Shown here piece by piece: positions 1 through 5,551 of a DNA stretch of 6,017 nt. The stretch's first letter is position 1; every line of letters starts with the position of its first letter. The notes under the pieces were generated by a model. That model made no database searches and had not been told where the DNA came from. It saw only the letters and a program-made list of their open reading frames with translations. A program made the position numbers and the translations under genes. The DNA comes from Aeromicrobium sp. Lineage in GTDB: Bacteria > Actinomycetota > Actinomycetes > Propionibacteriales > Nocardioidaceae. The stretch is from positions 1 through 6,017 of the forward strand of contig JALRKU010000380.1 of assembly GCA_023254755.1 (NCBI GenBank), written 5' to 3'.

Positions 1-255
1 GAGATCATCACGGCGGCGGGATTCGGGGAGCTGTTCATCCACCGCACCGGTCACGGCATCGGCCAGGAGACGCACGAGGAGCCCTACCTGGTCGACGGCA
101 ACGACCTGGTGCTCGAGGAGGGCATGGCGTTCTCGATCGAGCCGGGCATCTACCTCGAGGGTCGGTTCGGTGCCCGGATCGAGGACATCGCGATCTGCAC
201 GGCCGACGGTCTCGAGGTGCTGAACTCGGTGCCGCGCGAGCTCGTCGTCCTGTGA
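1..255 (+). CDS. M24 family metallopeptidase (Xaa-Pro aminopeptidase-like), C-terminal fragment
   Basis: This is the last 84 residues of a gene whose 5' part lies left of the window; frame 1 is open from the first base to TGA. The fragment carries the C-terminal half of the pita-bread metallopeptidase active site: HRTGHGIGQETHEEP (fragment residues 14-28), where H18 and H25 match the conserved GHG and HE histidines; SIEPGIY (45-51), with E47 as metal ligand; and RIED (59-62), with E61 as metal ligand. By family knowledge these correspond to E. coli PepP H354, H361, E383 and E406. The two Asp ligands would lie upstream, out of view. The enzyme would be a cytoplasmic dinuclear-metal peptidase removing an N-terminal residue before proline. 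Methionine aminopeptidase shares the fold but is less likely, given the IEPGIYLEGRFGARIED segment typical of the PepP/PepQ group. Its stop overlaps the lnt start by GTGA. Confidence 0.9.
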   Translation, partial: EIITAAGFGELFIHRTGHGIGQETHEEPYLVDGNDLVLEEGMAFSIEPGIYLEGRFGARIEDIAICTADGLEVLNSVPRELVVL

Positions 256-1772
256 CGCCACCGCCCCGCGCCCGCCAGGCTCTGCCCCTGGCGGCCGTGC
301 TCGGTGCGCTGTCGTCGACGGCGTTCGCGCCCCTGGCGTGGCCGGGCACGATGGTGGTCGCCGTCGCGGGACTGTTCTGGTTGGCCGCCCGTCTCGACAC
401 CGCACGGTCCCGGCTGGTCGCCGGCGTCGGGCTGGTCTACGGCCTGGCCTTCATGGGACCGCTGATCTGGTGGATGAACGCGGTCAGCGCGGGGGCGTAC
501 GTCGGCCTCGTGCTCGCCGAGACGGTGTTCTTCGCCCCCGTCCTGCTGGGTCTGCGCGCCGTGATGCGGCTGCCGGCCTGGCCGCTGCTCGCCCCGTCCG
601 TCTGGATCGCCGGCGAGTGGGCGCGCGGCACCTTCCCGTTCACCGGCTTCCCGTGGGGGCGCCTCGCGCACACCGCGATCGACACGCCCTTCGCCGCGTA
701 CACCCGACTCCTCGGCATGACCGGGACGTCGTTCGTGCTGGCCCTGCTGGCCGCCGGGCTGCTCGTGCTCGCACGGGGTGCCGCCAGGCACCGGGTGGTC
801 GCCGCAGGGGGCCTGGTGGCCGCCACCGTGGCCGGACTCCTGCTGCCCACCGGCATCGCAGGTGCAGGCGACACCCGCCGTGTGGCCCTGGTCCAGGGCG
901 ACGTGCCGGGCGTGTTCCTGACCTGGCCGCGCGGCGAGATCTTCACGCTGCACGCACGCGAGACCACGCGCCTGGCCGACCGGATCGCGGCAGGCGAGGC
1001 GCAGCGCCCCGACATCGTCCTGTGGCCGGAGAACGCCACCGACGTCGATCCCTACCACGACGCCGCCGTGCGCCTGGAGATCGAGCGGCTGTCCGCACGA
1101 CTCGACGCACCGATCCTCGTCGGTGGCATCTTCGACGGCCCGACGGTCGACACCGCGTACAACGCGGGCGTCGTCTGGACGGCCGACGGCCCGGGGGACC
1201 GCTACGTCAAGCGCAAGCCGGTCCCGTACGGCGAGTACGTGCCGTTCCGACACTCGCTCGGCGGCGTCGTCCCGCGGTTCGACCGCGACATCCCGCGCGA
1301 CATGCTGGCCGGTGACCTGCCCGGCGGCCTGAGGGTCGACGGGGCGATCCTGGGAGACACCATCTGCTACGACATCGCGTACGACGGCGTCGTCCGCGAC
1401 GTGCTGGGCGCCGAGGCGCAGGCGCTCGTCGTGCAGACCAGCAACGCCGCCTTCACGGGCACGTCGCAGCCCGAGCAGCAGTGGGACATCTCGCGCCTCC
1501 GCGCGATCGAGACGGGCCGTTGGGTGCTCGTGCCGTCGACCAACGGCATCTCCGGCGTGGTCGACCCGCACGGTCGCGAGGTCCAGCGCGCTCCGCTGCA
1601 CCGTCCGGCCACGATCGAGCAGACGATCCGGCTCGCCGACGGCAGCACGCCCGCCCGCACCGTCGGCCCGGTCCTCACGGCCGTGCTGGTGACCCTCGGG
1701 CTGGCAGGATGGGCGCTCGGCGTCGTCGTCGCGTGGAGGGCGCGACGACAGCGGAGGGAGGCCGACGAGTGA
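252..1772 (+). CDS. lnt: Apolipoprotein N-acyltransferase Lnt
   Basis: This 506-residue membrane protein would transfer an acyl chain from phospholipid to the N-terminal cysteine of diacylated lipoproteins, on the outer face of the cytoplasmic membrane. The first ~205 residues are strongly hydrophobic (several membrane segments, for example around 9-29, 55-78, 80-100, 157-173 and 183-202). A carbon-nitrogen hydrolase domain follows (about 207-460), then a final membrane segment (about 473-494) and a basic tail. The catalytic triad is visible: E260 in LWPEN, K320 in YVKRKPVPYGE and C372 in ICYD, matching E. coli E267, K335 and C387. E328 matches E343 and Y373 matches Y388. E. coli E389 is replaced by D374, a conservative change. 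The length is normal for the family. The GTG start at 252 overlaps the upstream TGA by 4 nt; the ribosome-binding site is weak, so coupling is likely. The protein is separate from Ppm1 downstream, unlike the M. tuberculosis fusion. Confidence 0.95.
   Translation: MTPPPRARQALPLAAVLGALSSTAFAPLAWPGTMVVAVAGLFWLAARLDTARSRLVAGVGLVYGLAFMGPLIWWMNAVSAGAYVGLVLAETVFFAPVLLGLRAVMRLPAWPLLAPSVWIAGEWARGTFPFTGFPWGRLAHTAIDTPFAAYTRLLGMTGTSFVLALLAAGLLVLARGAARHRVVAAGGLVAATVAGLLLPTGIAGAGDTRRVALVQGDVPGVFLTWPRGEIFTLHARETTRLADRIAAGEAQRPDIVLWPENATDVDPYHDAAVRLEIERLSARLDAPILVGGIFDGPTVDTAYNAGVVWTADGPGDRYVKRKPVPYGEYVPFRHSLGGVVPRFDRDIPRDMLAGDLPGGLRVDGAILGDTICYDIAYDGVVRDVLGAEAQALVVQTSNAAFTGTSQPEQQWDISRLRAIETGRWVLVPSTNGISGVVDPHGREVQRAPLHRPATIEQTIRLADGSTPARTVGPVLTAVLVTLGLAGWALGVVVAWRARRQRREADE
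1753..1761 (+). promoter_or_regulatory. Shine-Dalgarno sequence for ppm1
   Basis: GGAGGGAGG lies inside the lnt 3' end, 7 nt before the GTG at 1769. It supports that GTG as the ppm1 start and rules out the much longer upstream extension of the same frame, which would overlap lnt by almost 300 nt. Together with the GTGA overlap it suggests translation of ppm1 by both reinitiation and fresh binding. Confidence 0.75.
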
Positions 1773-2494
1773 GCTCCGGAGTCCTGGTGGTCGTGCCGAC
1801 CTACGAGGAGGCCGAGAGCATCGGCCCCCTCGTGAGCGGTGTGCTCGACGCGCAGCCGCAGGTCGACCTGCTCGTCGTCGACGACGGGTCGCCCGACGGC
1901 ACGGCCGACCTGGTGCAGCAGCTGTCGGACGTCGACGACCGCGTCCACCTGCTCCGCCGCAGCGGCAAGCAAGGGCTCGGCTCGGCGTACCGCGCAGGAT
2001 TCGCCTGGGGACTCGAGCGCGGATACGAGCAGCTGGTCGAGATGGACGCCGACGGCTCCCACCGGCCCCAGGACCTGGGCGCGCTGCTCGCCGCCTCCGA
2101 CGCGGGGGCCGACCTCGTCCTCGGCTCGCGCTGGGTGCCAGGGGGCGGGGTCGTCAACTGGCCCTGGTACCGACGGGCCATCTCCCGCGGCGGCACCTGG
2201 TACGCCCAGCTGATGCTGGGCATCGACGTCCGCGACGTCACGGGCGGCTACCGCGTGTTCCGACGCTCGACGCTCGAACGACTCGACCTGGACCAGGTGG
2301 CGTCGCAGGGCTACTGCTTCCAGATCGACATGACGCGTCGCACGCTGGCCGCCGGCCTCGACGTCGTCGAGGTGCCCATCACGTTCGTCGAGCGGGCCCA
2401 CGGGCGGTCCAAGATGAGCGGCGCGATCGTCCGCGAGGCCCTGTGGCGCGTCACCGTGTGGGGCCTGCAGCGGCTGCTGCGCCGCGGCAGCTGA
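1769..2494 (+). CDS. ppm1: Polyprenol-phosphate mannosyltransferase (Ppm1/Dpm1-type GT2)
   Basis: This 241-residue GT2 enzyme probably moves mannose from GDP-mannose to polyprenol phosphate on the cytoplasmic membrane face. In actinobacteria the product feeds lipoglycan mannosylation and protein O-mannosylation. The N-terminal nucleotide-binding region shows VVVPTYEE (7-14) and VVDDGSPDGT (36-45). The metal-binding DAD motif is at 93-95 in EMDADGSHRP. Family signatures follow: GSRWVPGG (119-126), DVTGGYRVFR (156-165), GYCFQIDMT (181-189) and FVERAHGRSKMS (206-217). There is no C-terminal membrane pair, so it matches the compact Dpm1-like domain that forms the C-terminal part of M. tuberculosis Ppm1. 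The GTG start at 1769 overlaps the lnt stop (GTGA) and has a good ribosome-binding site. lnt and ppm1 are in different frames, so they are truly separate cistrons. Donor and acceptor specificity are inferred from the family and from lnt/rbpA context. Confidence 0.93.
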   Translation: MSSGVLVVVPTYEEAESIGPLVSGVLDAQPQVDLLVVDDGSPDGTADLVQQLSDVDDRVHLLRRSGKQGLGSAYRAGFAWGLERGYEQLVEMDADGSHRPQDLGALLAASDAGADLVLGSRWVPGGGVVNWPWYRRAISRGGTWYAQLMLGIDVRDVTGGYRVFRRSTLERLDLDQVASQGYCFQIDMTRRTLAAGLDVVEVPITFVERAHGRSKMSGAIVREALWRVTVWGLQRLLRRGS

Positions 2495-2520
2495 GGAGCA
2501 CGGCGCCCACGTCGGCACCC

Positions 2521-2568
2521 ACGCGCAGCGTCGATCAGGCACCGACGCGCAGCGTCGATCAGGCACCG
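2521..2568. repeat. Two exact tandem copies of a 24-bp unit
   Basis: Bases 2521-2544 and 2545-2568 are identical 24-mers starting ACGCGCAGCGTCGATC and ending AGGCACCG. A degenerate start of a third copy may follow (CCACGCAG at 2569-2576). The repeat is non-coding, 27 nt past the ppm1 stop. Each unit contains ACGC-GCA-GCGT. At the second copy this extends to a 6-bp hairpin CGACGC-GCA-GCGTCG (2543-2557), which could help terminate the plus-strand operon. A slipped-strand duplication is the simplest origin. Confidence 0.9.
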
Positions 2569-2596
2569 CCACGCAGGGTTGCCCGGACGGCACTGA

Positions 2597-2623
2597 CCCC
2601 CACCCGATGAGATCAGGTGGGGG
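2597..2623. terminator. GC-rich hairpin between convergent ppm1 and rbpA
   Basis: CCCCCACC (2597-2604) and GGTGGGGG (2616-2623) form a perfect 8-bp stem around an 11-nt loop. It sits about 100 nt after the ppm1 stop and 14 nt after the rbpA stop, the position expected of a bidirectional terminator. There is no T-tract on either side, which is common for proposed actinobacterial terminators, so function is inferred from stem strength and position. Confidence 0.6.
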
Positions 2624-2637
2624 CCAGGTGGATCAGG

Positions 2638-3015
2638 TCAGGCCGAAGCCTTCTTCTTGCCGCGGTGCAGGTGAGGCGGTCCGATCTCGCCGCCGCGGAG
2701 CAGGTCCAGCCGCTCGGCCAGGATCTCCTCCAGCTCGTCGACCGACCGGCGCTCGAGGAGCATGTCCCAGTGGGTGCGCACGGGCTTCTCCTCCTTGGCC
2801 TCCGGCTCGGCGCCGTCGACCAGGCGGCCCATCTGACCGGTCTTGGGATCCTCCCACTCCAGCGGGATCTCGGCCTCGTCGGCCATCGTCACCGTGAAGG
2901 TGTGGCCGTCGGGGCAGACGTACTCGACCTGCTGCCGGGGCGCCATCTCGACGCCACGCTCGTCCTCGAAGCTCTGGGACCCCAGTCGTGCACCACGCAG
3001 TGCTCGCTCAGCCAT
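2638..3015 (-). CDS. rbpA: RNA polymerase-binding protein RbpA
   Basis: This 125-residue protein binds RNA polymerase and the principal sigma factor and stabilises the open promoter complex; the family is restricted to actinobacteria. It aligns without gaps to my memory of S. coelicolor RbpA: N-terminal ERALRGARLG (3-12), APRQ (25-28), core CPDGHTF (34-40), AEIPLEW (48-54), basic linker KPVRTHWDML (77-86) and sigma-interaction helix region LLERRSVDELEEIL (86-99). R80, M85, R89 and R90, positions known to matter for promoter or sigma contact, are kept. The core keeps C34 and H38 but has D56 and T59 where the S. coelicolor protein has the CxxC pair, so a normal zinc site is unlikely. The tail ends in a lysine cluster (GKKKASA). 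Start: ATG at 3015 with AGGAGG 9 nt upstream. It faces ppm1 convergently and has its own SigR-type promoter. Confidence 0.97.
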   Translation of the reverse strand: MAERALRGARLGSQSFEDERGVEMAPRQQVEYVCPDGHTFTVTMADEAEIPLEWEDPKTGQMGRLVDGAEPEAKEEKPVRTHWDMLLERRSVDELEEILAERLDLLRGGEIGPPHLHRGKKKASA

Positions 3016-3024
3016 CGTCGTCCC

Positions 3025-3030
3025 CCTCCT
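3025..3030 (-). promoter_or_regulatory. Shine-Dalgarno sequence for rbpA
   Basis: The minus strand reads AAGGAGGGGG here; its AGGAGG core (3025-3030) is 9 nt before the ATG at 3015. It is the strongest ribosome-binding site in the window and fits a highly translated RNA polymerase accessory factor. Confidence 0.8.
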
Positions 3031-3052
3031 TGCTCGTCTCTACGTCCTGTCC

Positions 3053-3078
3053 AACGTACGACATCCGCTTGAGATTCC
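3053..3078 (-). promoter_or_regulatory. SigR/SigH-type (thiol-stress ECF sigma) promoter of rbpA
   Basis: On the minus strand GGAAT (3078-3074), exactly 18 nt, then GTT (3055-3053) match the SigR consensus GGAAT-N18-GTT; the preceding bases are also G. A start site near 3045 would leave a leader of about 30 nt that includes the ribosome-binding site. S. coelicolor rbpA is an established SigR-regulon gene, which makes this more than a chance match. The overlapping TACGTT could also act as a housekeeping -10 (TANNNT), but no TTGACA-like -35 is placed for it. Confidence 0.72.
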
Positions 3079-3084
3079 CCTGAG

Positions 3085-3104
3085 GGCGATCGATCCGGAT
3101 CGCC
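3085..3104 (-). terminator. Hairpin after the transporter stop, upstream of the rbpA promoter
   Basis: GGCGATC (3085-3091) and GATCGCC (3098-3104) form a 7-bp stem with a 6-nt loop, 4 nt after the MFS stop codon. Read on the minus strand it could end the gdpD-MFS transcript before the rbpA promoter. It also contains the perfect 12-bp palindrome CGATCCGGATCG (3091-3102), so an operator role is an alternative. No U-tract follows. Confidence 0.45.
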
Positions 3105-3108
3105 GGGA

Positions 3109-4419
3109 TCAGTCCAGCGCCTTGTCGCGGACCTGCGCCGGCACCGCGAGCAGCGCTGCCAGGCCCGCCGCGATGACGACCAGGATGCCGACGATGCCCC
3201 AGCGGTCGTCGCCGCCGAGGAACGCGCACAGCGCGAACAATGTGGGGGACAGGAACGACGCCGCTCGTCCGGTCATGGCGTAGAGGCCGAAGTGCTGTCC
3301 CTCCAGACCCGGCGGCGTCAGGCGGGTCAGGTAGGTCCGCGACGCCGACTGCGCCGGACCGACGAACAGGCACAGCACCAGGCCGAAGACCCAGAAGCCT
3401 CCGGAGCCGTGGACGAACAGCAGGATCACGCCGGCGACCATCATCGACGTCAGGGAGAAGACGATGACGCGTCGCGGACCGACCGTGTCGTCGACGCGGC
3501 CGGCGCCGAAGGCTCCTGCCGCAGCGATGACGTTCGCGACGATGCCGAAGATGATGACGGTGTCGTCCTCGAAGCCGTAGACCGAGACGGCGATGACCGC
3601 ACCGAACGTGAACACCCCGGTGAGGCCGTCGCGGAACAGCGCGCTGGCGATGAGGAACTTCGCGGTGGCGCGGTCGTCGCGCCACATGGCGCGCAGCTGG
3701 CCGAAGAGGACCCGGTAGGACTCGCGCCAGCTCGTGCGCTCGACGGGACTGGCCGAGGCCGGCAGCTCCGGCACCGACCGCAGGACGGGGATCGCGAAGA
3801 CCGCGAACCACACGGCGGAGAGCAGCGCGACCAGCCGGACGTTCAGGCCGCCGTCCTCGCTGATGCCGAGCAGGCCGCCGTCGCCGGAGATGAAGCCGAA
3901 GAAGCAGATCAGCAGCAGGACGATCCCGCCGAGGTACCCGGCGGCCCAGCCGATGCCGGAGACCCGCCCGACGGTCTGCGGTGTCGACACCTGCCGGAGC
4001 ATCGCGAAGTACGGCACCTGTGCCAGCTCGAACAGCACCGTGCCGACGGCGATGAGCACGAGGCCCAGCCACAGGTAGTGGTAGTCGTCCTCGACCAGGA
4101 ACAGCAGCGCCGTGACGACGACGACCGAGGCCGTCAGGAGACCGAGCGAGCGCCTGCGGTGGCCCGCCGCGTCGGCCTGCTGGCCGGTGACCGGAGCGAG
4201 GACCGCCACGACCAGGCTCGCCGCGCCGATCGCGAAGCCGAGCCACGTGCTGGCCGAGAACGGTCCGGGCACGTCGTCGCCGACGGCGTCGGTCAGGTAG
4301 ACGGAGAAGACGAAGGTGACGATCACGGCGTTGAACGCCGCCGAGCCCCAGTCCCACAGGCTCCACGCGGCCACCTGGCCGCGGGACACCTCCGTCGCCG
4401 TGGCAGGGGTGCTGCTCAT
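3109..4419 (-). CDS. MFS transporter, Atg22/UMF1-type
   Basis: This 436-residue polytopic membrane protein has about 11-12 hydrophobic segments and a soluble central loop (around SVPELPASASPVERTSWRES) between its two halves. The first segment contains WDWGSAAFNAVI (22-33), the signature of the UMF1/Atg22 group of the major facilitator superfamily. The loop after helix 2 has GQQADAAGHRRR, corresponding to the MFS motif between helices 2 and 3. The ATG at 4419 overlaps the GDPD stop (ATGA) and has GGAG 5 nt upstream. This start is preferred to in-frame upstream ones that would run inside the GDPD gene. The substrate cannot be read from the sequence. Coupling to a phosphodiesterase with no visible signal peptide suggests glycerophosphodiesters or a related phospholipid head-group compound, but that is inference. 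Confidence 0.9.
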   Translation of the reverse strand: MSSTPATATEVSRGQVAAWSLWDWGSAAFNAVIVTFVFSVYLTDAVGDDVPGPFSASTWLGFAIGAASLVVAVLAPVTGQQADAAGHRRRSLGLLTASVVVVTALLFLVEDDYHYLWLGLVLIAVGTVLFELAQVPYFAMLRQVSTPQTVGRVSGIGWAAGYLGGIVLLLICFFGFISGDGGLLGISEDGGLNVRLVALLSAVWFAVFAIPVLRSVPELPASASPVERTSWRESYRVLFGQLRAMWRDDRATAKFLIASALFRDGLTGVFTFGAVIAVSVYGFEDDTVIIFGIVANVIAAAGAFGAGRVDDTVGPRRVIVFSLTSMMVAGVILLFVHGSGGFWVFGLVLCLFVGPAQSASRTYLTRLTPPGLEGQHFGLYAMTGRAASFLSPTLFALCAFLGGDDRWGIVGILVVIAAGLAALLAVPAQVRDKALD

Positions 4420-5192
4420 GCGGTCTCCGTCCACTCGCCGCGACTGCGCAGGACGTCGCGCAGGACGTCCGGCCGGTCGGTCACGATGCCGTCGACGCCG
4501 AGGTCGAGCAGCGCGTGCATCTCGTCGGGGTCGTCGATGGTCCACACGTGCACAGGATGCCCCAGCGCCCGGGTCCGGCGGAGGACGCCGGGCGTCACGA
4601 CGCGGAACGCACCTCGCCTCGGCGGGACCTGCACGCAGCGCGCCCCGCGGCGGGCGCCCCAGCCCCACACCGCGCGCACCGGCCCCAGCCGCAGCGCCGC
4701 GACCTCGGGGGGCGACATCGACGTCGCGAGCCTCGGCTCGAGGGCGCGCACCCGCGCGAGGCGCCGGTGCGAGAACGAGCCGATGCAGACCCGGTCCAGT
4801 GCGTCGGCGGCGCGCAGCACGGCGATCGTGGGCTCGACGGCGGCGTCGGACTTCACGTCGACGTTGAAGCGACAGTCGGGGAGCTCGCCGAGCAGGTCCA
4901 CCAGGCGGGGGATCGGCTCGCCCGCGCCGAGCCGGACGGTGTCGAGCAGCGTGCTGTCGACGTCGCCGATGGCGGTGGGCTCGCCGGTCATCCGGCGCAG
5001 GTCGAGGTCGTGGAAGGCGTACACGACGCCGTCGGCCGACACGTGCACGTCGGTCTCGAGGTAGCGGAAGCCGAGCGCGTGCGCCCTGCGGAATGCCGCG
5101 AGGGTGTTCTCGATCCCGTGGTTCGCCGCCAGCAGGGCACCACCTCGGTGGGCCATCGCGACCGGGCGGGGAGCGTCGTCGAGGTACGGCAC
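4416..5192 (-). CDS. Glycerophosphodiester phosphodiesterase
   Basis: This 258-residue TIM-barrel enzyme would hydrolyse glycerophosphodiesters to glycerol 3-phosphate and an alcohol. From the GTG at 5192, the catalytic region shows AHRGG (14-18; H15, R16), ENTLAAF (28-34), ETDVHVSADG (46-55; metal ligands E46 and D48), FHD (60-62; H61) and NVDVK (110-114; K114). The C-terminal barrel signature is HVWTIDDPDEM...GVDGIVTDRP (215-241). No signal peptide is visible, so it should be cytoplasmic. The frame stays open far upstream, but that extension runs through the DksA-like gene, has no family similarity and is arginine-rich shadow. The GTG at 5192 gives a family-typical length. The ATG at 5156 (MAHRGG) would cut close to the active-site histidine and is less likely. 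It lies 32 nt after the DksA-like stop and overlaps the transporter start by ATGA. Confidence 0.9.
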   Translation of the reverse strand: MPYLDDAPRPVAMAHRGGALLAANHGIENTLAAFRRAHALGFRYLETDVHVSADGVVYAFHDLDLRRMTGEPTAIGDVDSTLLDTVRLGAGEPIPRLVDLLGELPDCRFNVDVKSDAAVEPTIAVLRAADALDRVCIGSFSHRRLARVRALEPRLATSMSPPEVAALRLGPVRAVWGWGARRGARCVQVPPRRGAFRVVTPGVLRRTRALGHPVHVWTIDDPDEMHALLDLGVDGIVTDRPDVLRDVLRSRGEWTETA

Positions 5193-5198
5193 CTCGCC

Positions 5199-5204
5199 AC
5201 GGTA
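5199..5204 (-). promoter_or_regulatory. TACCGT element 6 nt before the GDPD start
   Basis: The minus strand reads TACCGT-GGCGAG-GTG. TACCGT fits the actinobacterial -10 form TANNNT, and the 6-nt gap to the start codon is what a leaderless transcript beginning at the GTG would need. No clear -35 is visible and only a weak GGCGAG could serve as ribosome-binding site. The same element and spacing occur before the DksA-like gene. Confidence 0.35.
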
Positions 5205-5224
5205 GGCCCCGTCCGGGTCACCGG

Positions 5225-5545
5225 TCAGGCGTGGTCGATGCAGTGCCGGGTGTGCGGCCGGGCCTCGAGCCGTCCGGCGGCGATGGCTGCCCCGCAGGTG
5301 CGACAGACGCCGTACCGACCGGAGGCGACGAGCGCCCGGGACTCGACGACGTCGTCGAGCCGGCGACGGGTGCGCTCGATCGATGCCGCCAGCTGCTCGC
5401 GCTCGCAGGCGATCGTGGCGCCCTCGGGGTCGTGCTCGTCGTCGGCGTTGGAGTTCTGCGACGCCGCGGTCAGGGCGACGTGGTCGGCCTCGAGCCGGTC
5501 GAGCAGGCCGCGCACGGCCTGCTCCTCCTCGTCCCACCGGTCCAT
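5225..5545 (-). CDS. TraR/DksA-type zinc-finger protein
   Basis: This small acidic protein (106 residues from the ATG at 5545) has a helical N-terminal half with charged coiled-coil character (about 5-30 and 44-73). A loop with NADDEHDPEG (33-42) occupies the place of the acidic coiled-coil tip of DksA. The C-terminal finger is YGVCRTCGAAI...RLEARP...CIDH (78-105), with C81, C84, C102 and H105. The last ligand is His rather than the usual Cys. By family it may bind in the RNA polymerase secondary channel, but many actinobacterial members have no assigned role. An in-frame GTG at 5578 would add 11 residues (117 in total). The ATG is preferred because it starts at the conserved-looking region and has TACCGT 6 nt upstream. 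It lies between murA and gdpD on the same strand. Confidence 0.85.
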   Translation of the reverse strand: MDRWDEEEQAVRGLLDRLEADHVALTAASQNSNADDEHDPEGATIACEREQLAASIERTRRRLDDVVESRALVASGRYGVCRTCGAAIAAGRLEARPHTRHCIDHA

Positions 5546-5551
5546 CCCTCG

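Noticed and set aside
150..1601. A 483-codon open frame on the minus strand opposite lnt.
   Set aside because: Its low-complexity, highly charged product mirrors lnt codon usage; lnt has all its catalytic residues in the other strand.
2521..2568. A possible CRISPR array or attachment site.
   Set aside because: The two copies are directly adjacent with no spacers. No cas genes, integrase or tRNA are nearby.
1367..2593. A minus-strand frame across lnt/ppm1 whose start includes the repeated octapeptide VPDRRCAS/W.
   Set aside because: The peptide repeat only reflects the 24-bp duplication, whose length is a multiple of 3. The rest is antisense to lnt and ppm1 and has no recognisable domain.
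3008..4366. A 452-codon arginine-rich minus-strand frame in another frame over the transporter.
   Set aside because: It is a shadow of the transporter with extreme Arg/Pro content; the frame with membrane helices and the WDWG signature is the real one.
3292..5064. A 590-codon open frame on the plus strand opposite the transporter and GDPD genes.
   Set aside because: It is antisense to two well-supported genes. Its product is a run of Asp/Glu/Arg/Gln/His with no hydrophobic core or motif, as expected for an antisense frame of GC-rich membrane-protein DNA.
5193..5537. An N-terminal extension of GDPD up to 5537, giving a 373-residue protein.
   Set aside because: The added 115 residues lie over the DksA-like gene in another frame, are Arg-rich and resemble no GDPD. 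The GTG at 5192 gives normal length.
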